NCBI GenBank assembly: GCA_900547455.1
Contig: URGV01000048.1
Span: forward strand, 1 to 13,454
DNA: 13,454 nt
Source of the DNA: an uncultured Oscillospiraceae bacterium
GTDB lineage: Bacteria; Bacillota; Clostridia; Oscillospirales; Ruminococcaceae
Reading direction: 5' to 3'
Shown here: piece by piece, positions 7,212 to 13,450 of the stretch
How the letters are laid out: every line of letters starts with the position of its first letter
How positions within the stretch are numbered: the stretch's first letter is position 1
Made by a program: the position numbers and the translations under genes
Notes under the pieces: model-generated
Seen by the model: the letters and a program-made list of their open reading frames with translations, nothing else
Database searches by the model: none
What the model was told of the DNA's origin: nothing

Positions 7212-8740
7212 GCCAGTCCCTCCTGCAGGCGGCGGAGCAGCTCCTTTTTGTCCACCTTGCCGTTGAGGTTTAAGGGGAAGGAGTCCACCACAAAGAATTT
7301 GCGCGGGATCATGTAGCCCGGCAGCAGCTGGGCGGCAAGCTTTTTAAACAGGATGGAGCGGCGCAGGGGGCTTAAAGAGGAAAGCTCCTGCTGCCCCGAA
7401 TCGCTCAACAGCACAAAGGCGGCGAGGTACTCAACCTTCTGTCCCTGCCAGACCGGCACCACGGCGGCGCGCAGAATCTGGGGGAGCTTTTGCAGGTTGT
7501 GCTCAATGTCCTCCAGCTCCACCCGGAAGCCGTTGAGCTTGAGCTGGTTGTCCATCCGGCCGCAGTAGTAGTACATACCGCCCTCGCAGCGGCACAGGTC
7601 GCCGGTGCGGTAGCCGCGCAGGCCGGTTTCCGGGTCGGTGAAGAAGGCCCCTTCAGTCAGGGCAGGTGCTTTCCAGTAGCCCAGGCTGACGCTGTCACCC
7701 AGGATGAGCAGCTGTCCGACGTCGGGATCCTCCCCAGGGACCGGCTGCAGCCGCAGGGTGACGCCATCGATGGCCCGTCCGATGGGGATGGGGCGGCTGT
7801 CGGCGCGCATCCCGGCGGTTACCTCCACGGCGGTCACCAGGACGGTGGCCTCGGTGGGGCCGTAGGTGTTGATGACCCGGGCGTGGGGAAAGCGCTCGGC
7901 CAGCGCGTCGCACAAAGTGTGGGTGAGCACCTCGCCGCAGAACAGAAACTGCGTGAGCTGCGGCAGGGTCTCCATGCAAAAGTCGCGGGACTGCACGCAC
8001 AGTTCGGCGAAGGAGGGGGTGGAGACCCAGAAGGTGAGGCCCGATTCCTTTAAATAGGAGAACAGCTCGGCGGGTTCCTCCACCATCCGGCTGTCGATCG
8101 AAAAGAGGGTCATCCCGCGGCACAGCCCGGCATAGACCGCGCAGCCGGAGACGTCAAACGAATAGGAAACCTGGTCGAGGATGACGCCGCCCTCCTTGGG
8201 GTACCAGGGAAGGACACCGCGGCAGAAGTTGTCTAGGTTGCCTGCGGTGACGGCTACTCCCTTGGGGCTGTCGGTGCTGCCGGAAGTAAAGAGGATGTAG
8301 GCGGCGTCCTGCCCCTGCACCCAGTCCTGCGGGCCGGGCGCAGCCTGCGGCATCAGCGAAAGGATTTCCGCTGTTTTGCCGGTGTCCAGTACAAGCGCCT
8401 CCCCGGTCTGCAGCGAGGCGCACAGGCCGCACAGGTCGACAATCACCTTGGGCTGGACAGCCTGCAGGATGCCGCCGGCGCGTTCGGCGGGCATCGAGTG
8501 CTCGATGGGCACATAGGCCCGGCCGCTTTTGAGCGCGCCCAGGGCGCAGCACAGAAAGTCCAGCTCCTTGTTGCCGCAGATGACGACCGGCGAGCGGTCG
8601 TCCCCAAACTGCCGCAGCAGAAAGGCGGCGAAGGTGTCCGAGCACTCGTCCAGCTCCCGGTAGGAGAGCCGCAGGCCGCGGTGGATGATGGCGGTGCGGT
8701 CGGTGGCGGCATATTCTTTTAGTTTTTGCAGCGCGAGCAT
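7208..8740 (-). CDS. dltA: DltA, D-alanine--D-alanyl carrier protein ligase
   Basis: A 510-residue adenylation enzyme that activates D-alanine with ATP and loads it on DltC in the cytoplasm. Adenylation motifs appear in order: A3 P-loop FTSGSTDSPKG (151-161), A4-like SFDVS (194-198), A5 NTYGPTEATV (291-300), A7 GYRTGDL, A8 GRMDNQLKLNGFRVELEDIE, and A10 NGKVDKK with Lys495. Cys268 in FLFCGEVL matches the cysteine linked to D-alanine selectivity in Bacillus DltA. Length fits the family. The ATG at 8740 follows AAAGGAG by ten bases, and the gene lies 26 bases after the small lipoprotein gene, implying co-transcription. Confidence 0.96.
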   Translation of the reverse strand: MLALQKLKEYAATDRTAIIHRGLRLSYRELDECSDTFAAFLLRQFGDDRSPVVICGNKELDFLCCALGALKSGRAYVPIEHSMPAERAGGILQAVQPKVIVDLCGLCASLQTGEALVLDTGKTAEILSLMPQAAPGPQDWVQGQDAAYILFTSGSTDSPKGVAVTAGNLDNFCRGVLPWYPKEGGVILDQVSYSFDVSGCAVYAGLCRGMTLFSIDSRMVEEPAELFSYLKESGLTFWVSTPSFAELCVQSRDFCMETLPQLTQFLFCGEVLTHTLCDALAERFPHARVINTYGPTEATVLVTAVEVTAGMRADSRPIPIGRAIDGVTLRLQPVPGEDPDVGQLLILGDSVSLGYWKAPALTEGAFFTDPETGLRGYRTGDLCRCEGGMYYYCGRMDNQLKLNGFRVELEDIEHNLQKLPQILRAAVVPVWQGQKVEYLAAFVLLSDSGQQELSSLSPLRRSILFKKLAAQLLPGYMIPRKFFVVDSFPLNLNGKVDKKELLRRLQEGLA

Positions 8741-8766
8741 GGGCAGGTCGCTCCTTTCCGTTTTGG

Positions 8767-9291
8767 TTAGATTGCTTCGAGGGTCAGGAAGATGGCCGCC
8801 ACCGTGTCTCCCTGCATCTCAAAGCAGAGCGCCGCGCCTTCAGCAGTGCCCATCTGGCCGTCGCCGCGGTAGATCAGCATGTTGCCGGCGTCCTCGGCGC
8901 TGTCGCCGTAGGCCGCAAGCACCTCGTCCTTGGTGGCGCCGACGGTGATTCCCTTGGAGGTGGTGACGTCGGCGCTCTCGGTGTAGATTTCGCTGACGGT
9001 GTCGCCGCGCTCCATGGGATTGGTGTAGAAGGTGGCTTCCTCATAGGTGAAGGTCTTGTCCAGGCCGTCATAGGCGCAGGAGAGGCCTTCGGCGTATTCA
9101 TAGTCCTCGCCCAGCGCATTGGTGACCGTGTCGATGCCGACTGCGCAGGTGTAGCTATCGCCGCCGATGTTTAAGATAAGGTCGCTGTCCGAAAAGGAGG
9201 CGTCTGCCGAAGTGCTGCTGCCGGAGCAGCCGCTCAGGCTGACGGTCAGCGCAGCCGCCAGGACGAGCAGAATAGAAAGAGAATGTTTCAT
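8767..9291 (-). CDS. Small lipoprotein of unknown function upstream of dltA
   Basis: A 174-residue protein with a hydrophobic signal and lipobox LSGC (Cys22), then a Ser/Ala/Asp-rich stretch and a globular part. The phrase KGITVGATKDEVLAAYGDS resembles the helix-turn segment of small extracytoplasmic BLIP/SmpA-like folds, in which G-x-T-x-x-E-V-x-x-x-Y-G recurs. That is a weak fold-level suggestion, not an assignment. The mature protein is acidic. It lies 49 bases after the transglutaminase gene and 26 before dltA, so it is probably in the same transcript. GAGGTGA precedes the ATG. I cannot name its partner; a structural or accessory role at the cell surface is inferred only from location. 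Confidence 0.85.
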   Translation of the reverse strand: MKHSLSILLVLAAALTVSLSGCSGSSTSADASFSDSDLILNIGGDSYTCAVGIDTVTNALGEDYEYAEGLSCAYDGLDKTFTYEEATFYTNPMERGDTVSEIYTESADVTTSKGITVGATKDEVLAAYGDSAEDAGNMLIYRGDGQMGTAEGAALCFEMQGDTVAAIFLTLEAI

Positions 9292-9295
9292 ATGA

Positions 9296-9310
9296 TTTCA
9301 CCTCGTGAAA
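9296..9310 (-). promoter_or_regulatory. Hairpin overlapping the ribosome binding site of the small lipoprotein gene
   Basis: A perfect 6-bp inverted repeat, TTTCAC-GAG-GTGAAA on the minus strand, places the ribosome binding site GAGGTGA in the loop and 3' arm of the stem, six bases before the ATG at 9291. If formed in mRNA it would partly mask the site and could lower or tune translation at this junction. Seen directly in sequence; the regulatory effect is inference, and a 6-bp stem may be transient. Confidence 0.4.
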
Positions 9311-9340
9311 AAGAAATGGATCGTTGCAGTTGTCTGAAGA

Positions 9341-10378
9341 TTAGTCTGGTGGACCGTAGCCTGCCGGGCCGAAGATGAGCAGGTCCCAGTTGAGCTCGAC
9401 CGGCTCCAGCGGGCCATGTTCGGCCTCATAGGCGGCAAACTCGGCGTCGATCTCAGCCTGGATGGCCACGGTGTCCGGCAGCGGGGTCTGGGTGATGGGA
9501 CGGCGCTCGGGGGTAGGATAGTCCTCCTCGGCGCCCTCGGGAAAGAGATAGTGCTCCCGCACATCCTCCTCCTGCTCGGGGGTGAGCATGCCGGAGTCGA
9601 TCAGGTTCTTCCCCCACCAGTGCGAGGCGTGAATCGAGCGGCCGCGCATGAAGTAGCGGTAGCGGACGTAGCCGTGGCGGGAGATGTTGTCCTCCAGCTG
9701 CGGGTCGACGTGGTACCACTGCCTGTCCACCATCACCATCGTCCAGTAGTGGTCGACCAGCGGCCCCTCCGCCGAATAGGTGATGCCGGGGACGTACTCG
9801 GCCTGCAGCCCCGCCGCACGGTAGAGCAGGGTGAGGGCCGCAGCGTAGTCCTCGCACATGCCGACATGGTAGAGCAGCACGCTTAAAGCGCGCTGTTCCA
9901 GATAGGACGGCGGCTCGGTGTAGTTGCCGCGCACCCGCCAGATCTCGATACCGATCGGCTCGCCGATGGCGGTGGTGTCGAGCATGTAGTCGAACAGCGT
10001 CTTGACCTTTTCGTACTCGCTCATCTCCGGGGTGACAAGCTCGTCGGCGATGTCCTGCGCCAGTTGCTGGATGTAGGTCAGCTCCCCGGTCTGTCCGCTG
10101 TCCGCCGTCTCCTGGTCGGAGAGGCCGGGCACCGGTTCCTCGTCCTGCTCAGGCTGTTCCGCCTGCTCGGACGGCGGCGCCTCCTCCGGCTGGGCAGCCG
10201 CTTCGGTGGCGTCGGGCGTCTGGGCTGCGCTCTCCGGCTGCTGTTCCGGCTGCTGCTGTTCCTGCTGGGCAGAAGCGGAATCGGCGGGGCGCTGCTGGGC
10301 GCAGCCGGTGGCGCTTAGAGAAACAATCGAGGCTGCCAGCAGCAGGGCGATGATTTGTTTGCGTCTGTCTTGTTTCAA
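9341..10378 (-). CDS. Transglutaminase-like lipoprotein
   Basis: A 345-residue exported protein with a transglutaminase-like cysteine peptidase fold. A signal peptide ends in lipobox ATGC (Cys26). It is followed by a Q/E/P/A-rich linker to about residue 95, which would hold the domain away from the membrane. The catalytic set is visible: Cys175 in VGMCEDYAAALTLLYRAAG, His210 in DHYWTMV, and Asp225 in WYHVDPQLED. Such bacterial domains are usually proteases or amidases rather than true cross-linkers. The start is TTG at 10378, seven bases after AAGGAGA; no in-frame ATG precedes the signal peptide. The ribosome binding site overlaps the stop codon of the upstream serine hydrolase, so translation is probably coupled. 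Target unknown; wall peptides or surface proteins are plausible. Confidence 0.88.
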   Translation of the reverse strand: MKQDRRKQIIALLLAASIVSLSATGCAQQRPADSASAQQEQQQPEQQPESAAQTPDATEAAAQPEEAPPSEQAEQPEQDEEPVPGLSDQETADSGQTGELTYIQQLAQDIADELVTPEMSEYEKVKTLFDYMLDTTAIGEPIGIEIWRVRGNYTEPPSYLEQRALSVLLYHVGMCEDYAAALTLLYRAAGLQAEYVPGITYSAEGPLVDHYWTMVMVDRQWYHVDPQLEDNISRHGYVRYRYFMRGRSIHASHWWGKNLIDSGMLTPEQEEDVREHYLFPEGAEEDYPTPERRPITQTPLPDTVAIQAEIDAEFAAYEAEHGPLEPVELNWDLLIFGPAGYGPPD

Positions 10379-10390
10379 AGAAAAGTCTCC

Positions 10391-11749
10391 TTATCCCATA
10401 TAAGCGGAAAGAATGTAGTCGGTGAAGAAGGGGCGCGGCGCGTAGGTGGAGTTGCCCTCGGCGGTGATGGCGCAGACCAGGTCCAGCTCCGGTACCACGA
10501 AGATGAACTGTCCGCCGTGTCCCAGCGCGTAGTAGACGGTGTAGCCCACCCGGCCATAGGGCGGGGTGTAGGTGTCATAGCCGCCCGAATGGTAGGTGCG
10601 GGTCCACCACTGGTAGCCGTAGCTGCCGGTGCCGTCCCCTGCGCCGCCGTTTTTGGCGGTGGTGGAAACCTCCACCCAGTCAGCGGGGACCAGCTGCTGG
10701 CCGTTCCACTGGCCGTTTTGTAAAAAGAGCTGTCCAAACCGGGCGGCGTCCCGGGTGGAGAGGTGCAGGCCGTTGCCGCCGTCGGTGATGCCCTGCGGGT
10801 CGGTGTCCCACTGCCAGTTTTCGATGCCCAGCGGCTCAAAGAGATTGATGCGGGCGTATTCCTCCTCGGTCATACCGGTTGCCGCTTCCAGCACCGCGCT
10901 GAGCAGGTGGGTGTTGCCGGTGCTGTAGGCAAACTGGGTGCCCGGATCGTAAACAAGGTTGCGGCCAAGGATGTAGTCCACCCAGTTGGGCGCGGTCTGG
11001 AACTCGACCCAGTTGGAGTAACCGCTGCCCCACTCGTACCACTCCAGGCCGGAAGTGTGGGTCAGCAGGTGCTCCAGGGTGATCTGGTGCTTGCGGGTAT
11101 CCTCCTGTTCCAGCACCTGCGGCAGGTAGTCGGAGAGCAGGTCGTCTACCCCGCCGATGTACCCCTGCTCGATGGCGATGCCGATCAGGGCGCTGGTGAA
11201 GGATTTGGAGGCGGAGTTTAAGCGGTAGAGGCTCTGCTCGTCGTAGCCCTCGCGGTAGTACTCGTCGATGATGACCCCGTCCTTGACGGTGACCATCGAA
11301 TAGACCGAGCTGCTGGGCAGCACCGCGTGCAGGTCGTCCAGCACCGCCGGGTCCATGTTGTGATTTTCCGGGGCGTCGGTCTGCCAGTCGTTGCTGGCGG
11401 CGGTTTCGGTGGAGGAGAGTTCCTCCTCGCCGGCCTCAGCGGATGTTTGCTCGCCGGTGGAATCGGTCTCGGTGGAATTTTCCGCAGAGGAATCTTCTTC
11501 AGCGGAAGGAGTTTCTGCGCTGGAGGCTTCCTCAGCGGTGGTTTCTGGCTCGTTGGATTCTTCGGAGGAGATCGCTCCCTCCGAAGGCTGCTCTGCGGAG
11601 CTCTCGTTCGCCGGTTCAGTCTGCTGGGCCGGAGCCTGGGATGAAGTGTTTTGATCGGTGGAGGCTGGAGAGCAGGCGGCCAGCGTGAGCGCCGCCAGGA
11701 TGGCGGCTGCCATCAATCGGGTGGAGGAAAGTGCTTTTTTATGGTTCAT
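10391..11749 (-). CDS. Beta-lactamase-family serine hydrolase lipoprotein, first gene of the dlt operon
   Basis: A 452-residue surface lipoprotein: signal peptide, lipobox LAAC (Cys26), then about 95 residues of S/E/T-rich low-complexity linker, then an SxxK serine hydrolase domain from about 130. Motifs are S179-A-S-K182 (nucleophile and base, in LNSASKSF), LLTHTSGLEW at 228-237, Y275 in FAYSTGN, and H411-G-G in LGHGGQF, all typical of the class C beta-lactamase/esterase group. The start at 11749 is chosen because GAGGTGA lies just upstream; the in-frame GTG at 11758 is part of that ribosome binding site. Twelve bases separate it from the transglutaminase-like gene. Since the fold includes FmtA, a teichoic acid D-alanyl esterase, and the gene leads the dlt operon, an esterase acting on D-alanylated polymers is a reasonable guess. 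A DD-carboxypeptidase is the alternative. Confidence 0.9.
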   Translation of the reverse strand: MNHKKALSSTRLMAAAILAALTLAACSPASTDQNTSSQAPAQQTEPANESSAEQPSEGAISSEESNEPETTAEEASSAETPSAEEDSSAENSTETDSTGEQTSAEAGEEELSSTETAASNDWQTDAPENHNMDPAVLDDLHAVLPSSSVYSMVTVKDGVIIDEYYREGYDEQSLYRLNSASKSFTSALIGIAIEQGYIGGVDDLLSDYLPQVLEQEDTRKHQITLEHLLTHTSGLEWYEWGSGYSNWVEFQTAPNWVDYILGRNLVYDPGTQFAYSTGNTHLLSAVLEAATGMTEEEYARINLFEPLGIENWQWDTDPQGITDGGNGLHLSTRDAARFGQLFLQNGQWNGQQLVPADWVEVSTTAKNGGAGDGTGSYGYQWWTRTYHSGGYDTYTPPYGRVGYTVYYALGHGGQFIFVVPELDLVCAITAEGNSTYAPRPFFTDYILSAYMG

Positions 11750-11792
11750 CAGGTTCACCTCGTAAATGCTTTCTCACCATCTGCTTGTCTTT

Positions 11793-11821
11793 ATTATAAA
11801 GAGTTTGGCCGAAGGGGAGAA
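11793..11821 (-). promoter_or_regulatory. Likely promoter of the serine hydrolase-dlt operon
   Basis: On the minus strand a perfect TATAAT (11798-11793) lies 44 bases before the start codon at 11749. The best -35 at 17-base spacing is TTCTCC (11821-11816), a poor match, so the promoter may need an activator or another sigma factor. The -10 is centred in the 13-base palindrome CTTTATTATAAAG (11789-11801), which shares TTTATTATAAA with the promoter palindrome at 4212-4224. No other promoter was recognised between here and dltX. Confidence 0.5.
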
Positions 11822-11867
11822 GTCTGGATTTGTTATCTGCCGATTACCTTCGGGTAAGGACCGAAGG
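11809..11867. promoter_or_regulatory. Three copies of CCGAAGG around the operon promoter
   Basis: CCGAAGG occurs at 11809-11815 (inside the promoter spacer) and 11861-11867; its complement CCTTCGG is at 11847-11853, forming an inverted pair with the last copy. A short hairpin, TTACC-TTCG-GGTAA (11844-11857), overlaps the middle copy. Arrangement around a promoter with a weak -35 fits a regulator-binding region, but no known operator is recognised and chance is possible. Confidence 0.3.
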
Positions 11868-11936
11868 AAAATCTTCTCTCTAAAAATACGATACAACCTG
11901 AAGCGGGGTCCAGGTCAAATAAATTTTTTGTAAACT

Positions 11937-12099
11937 GGGGCTGTAGGGGACAGAGCCCCCACAGCCCCAATGAGGAGGGCGCTCCGCCCTCCACCTCGGG
12001 TGACCGATACGAGGGGGCACTGCCCCCTCGACCCCCAAAGGAGGGCGCTCCACCCCTCCACCCCGGGTGACTTTCCCGTCGCGGGGAAAGTCACCAAAG
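11937..12099 (+). repeat. Composite hairpin repeat, copy 2
   Basis: A chain of GC-rich hairpins without coding signals. In order: GGGGCTGTAGGGG paired with CCCCCACAGCCCC (11937-11968, one mismatch); GGAGGGCG-CTC-CGCCCTCC (11974-11992); GAGGGGGCA-C-TGCCCCCTC (12011-12029); a degenerate second GGGCGCTCCACCC unit (12043-12055); and GGTGACTTTCCC paired with GGGAAAGTCACC (12066-12095). Blocks GCCCCCACAGCCC, GGGCGCTCCGCCC, CCCCGGGTGACTTTC and GAAAGTCACCAAAG are identical to copy 3 and in the same order. The internal duplication makes it the longest of the three copies. Confidence 0.8.
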
Positions 12100-12183
12100 G
12101 CGCGCCAGACCCTACCAGTACAGGAAACTTGCCCTCATTGGTGCTGCGCTGACGCTTGCACCCGGGCTGCTTTCTGCCACAAC

Positions 12184-12232
12184 AAAAGACCGATTTGCCA
12201 CTTTGAGCTAGTGGGCAAATCGGTCTTTTTTT
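12184..12232 (+). terminator. Strong isolated terminator hairpin
   Basis: A perfect 16-bp stem, AAAAGACCGATTTGCC against its complement, around a 14-base loop, followed by seven Ts (12226-12232). It is a textbook plus-strand terminator, with A-runs that could also serve the minus strand. No plus-strand gene ends before it and no minus-strand gene ends after it in this window: it sits between two divergent genes. It may insulate the methyltransferase promoter from upstream transcription, end an unrecognised small RNA, or be a relic of a lost gene. Confidence 0.8.
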
Positions 12233-12351
12233 CTCCCCGAGCTATACCGGGGGTAACACCTTCAGCTGTCAATCTGTGGCTCGGCAGGGATGACCCCGAG
12301 GATGCTTGAGGGTTTCATCTATCGCGAACAATACCGCTAGGGCACAAGCCC

Positions 12352-12380
12352 TTTACAAACGCCTTGCCTTGTAGTATCAT
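12352..12380 (+). promoter_or_regulatory. Sigma-A promoter of the methyltransferase gene
   Basis: TTTACA (12352-12357) and TATCAT (12375-12380), each one base from consensus, are separated by exactly 17 bases. The start codon lies 55 bases downstream at 12436. No operator palindrome is obvious across it. Confidence 0.7.
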
Positions 12381-12435
12381 GGAGGGCAACCGGCGGGAAA
12401 TACGCTGGGATTAAATTTAAGAAAGAGGTGTGAAG

Positions 12436-13227
12436 ATGGAAACAAACCGATACATCATCGACTTTTACAATCATTATGACGAGGACAGCCGCCTGGCTCC
12501 CCGGCACGGGATGGTGGAATTTTTGACCACCATGCGGTATATCGAGCGATTTATCCGGCCCGGCGACCGGGTGCTGGAAATCGGGGCGGGCACCGGGCGC
12601 TATTCCCACGCGCTGGCCCGTCAGGGATATGCGGTGGACGCGGTGGAACTGGTCGAGCACAACATCGAGGTCTTTCGGCAAAACACGCTGCCGGAGGAAA
12701 ATGTTCGCATTGTGCAGGGCAACGCCCTGGATCTGTCGGCCTTTCCGGACCGCACCTATGATATCGTGCTGTTGCTGGGCCCGCTGTACCACCTCTACAA
12801 CGACGAGGACAAGCGGCAGGCGCTGCGCGAGGCTATCCGGGTCACCAAAAAGGGCGGAGTGGTGTTTGCCGCCTACGTCATTTCGGACGGGTGCCTGTTG
12901 GAGATGGCCTTCCGCCATCACAAAATCGATGTGGCGCAGTATATCAAAGACGGGCTGCTGGACGGGGAGACCTTTGCGGCAAAGTCCGAACCGAAGGATC
13001 TGTTCGAGCTGGTGCGCAAGGAGGATGTGGACGCGCTGATGAAAGCTTTCCCGGTGATCCGGCTGCACTATGTGGCTACAGATGGCTGCGCGCCGCTGCT
13101 GCAGGAGGAGATCGACGCGATGGACGATGATGCTTTCCAGCTTTATCTGCGGTACCACTTTGCCACCTGTGAGCGGGAGGACATGCTGGGGGTCAGCAAC
13201 CACGTGGTAGATATTTTTCGGGTATAG
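12436..13227 (+). CDS. Class I SAM-dependent methyltransferase
   Basis: A 263-residue cytoplasmic methyltransferase with a Rossmann-type SAM-binding core. Motif I is VLEIGAGTGRYSHALA (about 39-54), followed by VDAVELVEHNIEVF (motif II, acidic residue at the strand end), GNALDLSAF (motif III-like), YDIVLLLGPLYHLYN (motif IV) and the strand-helix REAIRVTKKGGVVFAAY. The whole fits the general Methyltransf_11/25 type, whose substrates range from small molecules to quinones and antibiotics. The substrate is not evident. ATG 12436 is chosen because AGAGG lies seven bases upstream; the in-frame GTG at 12430 overlaps that site. It is the only plus-strand gene, with its own promoter, and repeats on both sides suggest a single-gene transcription unit unrelated to dlt. 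Confidence 0.92.
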   Translation: METNRYIIDFYNHYDEDSRLAPRHGMVEFLTTMRYIERFIRPGDRVLEIGAGTGRYSHALARQGYAVDAVELVEHNIEVFRQNTLPEENVRIVQGNALDLSAFPDRTYDIVLLLGPLYHLYNDEDKRQALREAIRVTKKGGVVFAAYVISDGCLLEMAFRHHKIDVAQYIKDGLLDGETFAAKSEPKDLFELVRKEDVDALMKAFPVIRLHYVATDGCAPLLQEEIDAMDDDAFQLYLRYHFATCEREDMLGVSNHVVDIFRV

Positions 13228-13279
13228 GGAACGAAGGCTCCTGCCACCCCGATACGCTTTCTCTACTGTGGAGGATTTT

Positions 13280-13353
13280 GCCCCCACAGCCCTTGTATGG
13301 GCGCTCCGCCCCATGCCCCGGGTGACTTTCTTATGAGAAGAAAGTCACCAAAG
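13280..13353 (+). repeat. Composite hairpin repeat, copy 3
   Basis: Begins about 50 bases after the methyltransferase stop. Blocks in order: GCCCCCACAGCCC (13280-13292), GGGCGCTCCGCCC (13299-13311), CCCCGGGTGACTTTC (13316-13330) and GAAAGTCACCAAAG (13340-13353). The last two form a perfect 12-bp hairpin (GGTGACTTTCTT, loop ATGAG). All four blocks are identical to those of copy 2, while spacers and loops differ. The 5' half of the first hairpin is degenerate here. Confidence 0.8.
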
Positions 13354-13358
13354 ACTCA

Positions 13359-13450
13359 CCAGGAACCTCCTGGTTTGGAGTTCGGAGAACTCCTGACCTC
13401 CGGCGAAGGGGGCGGAAGTAAAAGCGTTCCGCTTTAACTTCTGCCCCCTT
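13359..13450. repeat. Cluster of three consecutive hairpins at the right end
   Basis: Directly after repeat copy 3: CCAGGA-ACC-TCCTGG (13359-13373), GGAGTTC-GGA-GAACTCC (13377-13393), and a long stem 13406-13426 paired with 13430-13450, 21 bp with two mismatches and loop TTC. The last hairpin is followed only by TTTGAT before the window ends. No coding signal. It may be the 3' untranslated/terminator region of the methyltransferase gene or part of a longer repeat that continues beyond the window. Confidence 0.65.

Larger units (their letters stand above)
11750..12435. other. Divergent intergenic region between the dlt operon and the methyltransferase gene
   Basis: A 686-base non-coding stretch. 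It holds the operon promoter (near 11793-11821), a group of CCGAAGG motifs (11809-11867), the second composite repeat (11937-12099), an isolated terminator (12184-12232) and the methyltransferase promoter (12352-12380). Segments 12100-12183 and 12233-12351 contain nothing I can name: no tRNA cloverleaf, no riboswitch motif I recognise, and no small open frame with a ribosome binding site. Confidence 0.6.

Noticed and set aside
6231..7316. Plus-strand open frame of 361 codons opposite dltB
   Set aside because: The product is an H/Q/K/P-rich translation with no recognisable domain, fully antisense to a well-supported membrane protein gene.
10391..11749. True beta-lactamase (antibiotic resistance gene)
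   Set aside because: The SxxK, FAYSTGN and GHGGQ motifs fit the broad esterase/DD-peptidase group; context in a dlt operon and the lipid anchor with long linker argue for a wall role rather than secreted AmpC.
11937..12099. CRISPR array suggested by repeated GC blocks
   Set aside because: The blocks differ in sequence and spacing, are individually self-complementary, and lack uniform spacers; no cas gene is present.
12100..12183. Possible tRNA or riboswitch before the isolated terminator
   Set aside because: Only a short GGTGC/GCACC pairing is visible. There is no cloverleaf, no CCA-ready acceptor stem and no riboswitch consensus that I recognise.
12337..13314. Minus-strand open frame of 325 codons opposite the methyltransferase gene
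   Set aside because: The plus-strand methyltransferase has SAM-binding motifs, promoter and ribosome binding site. The antisense frame has none of these and runs into the repeat.
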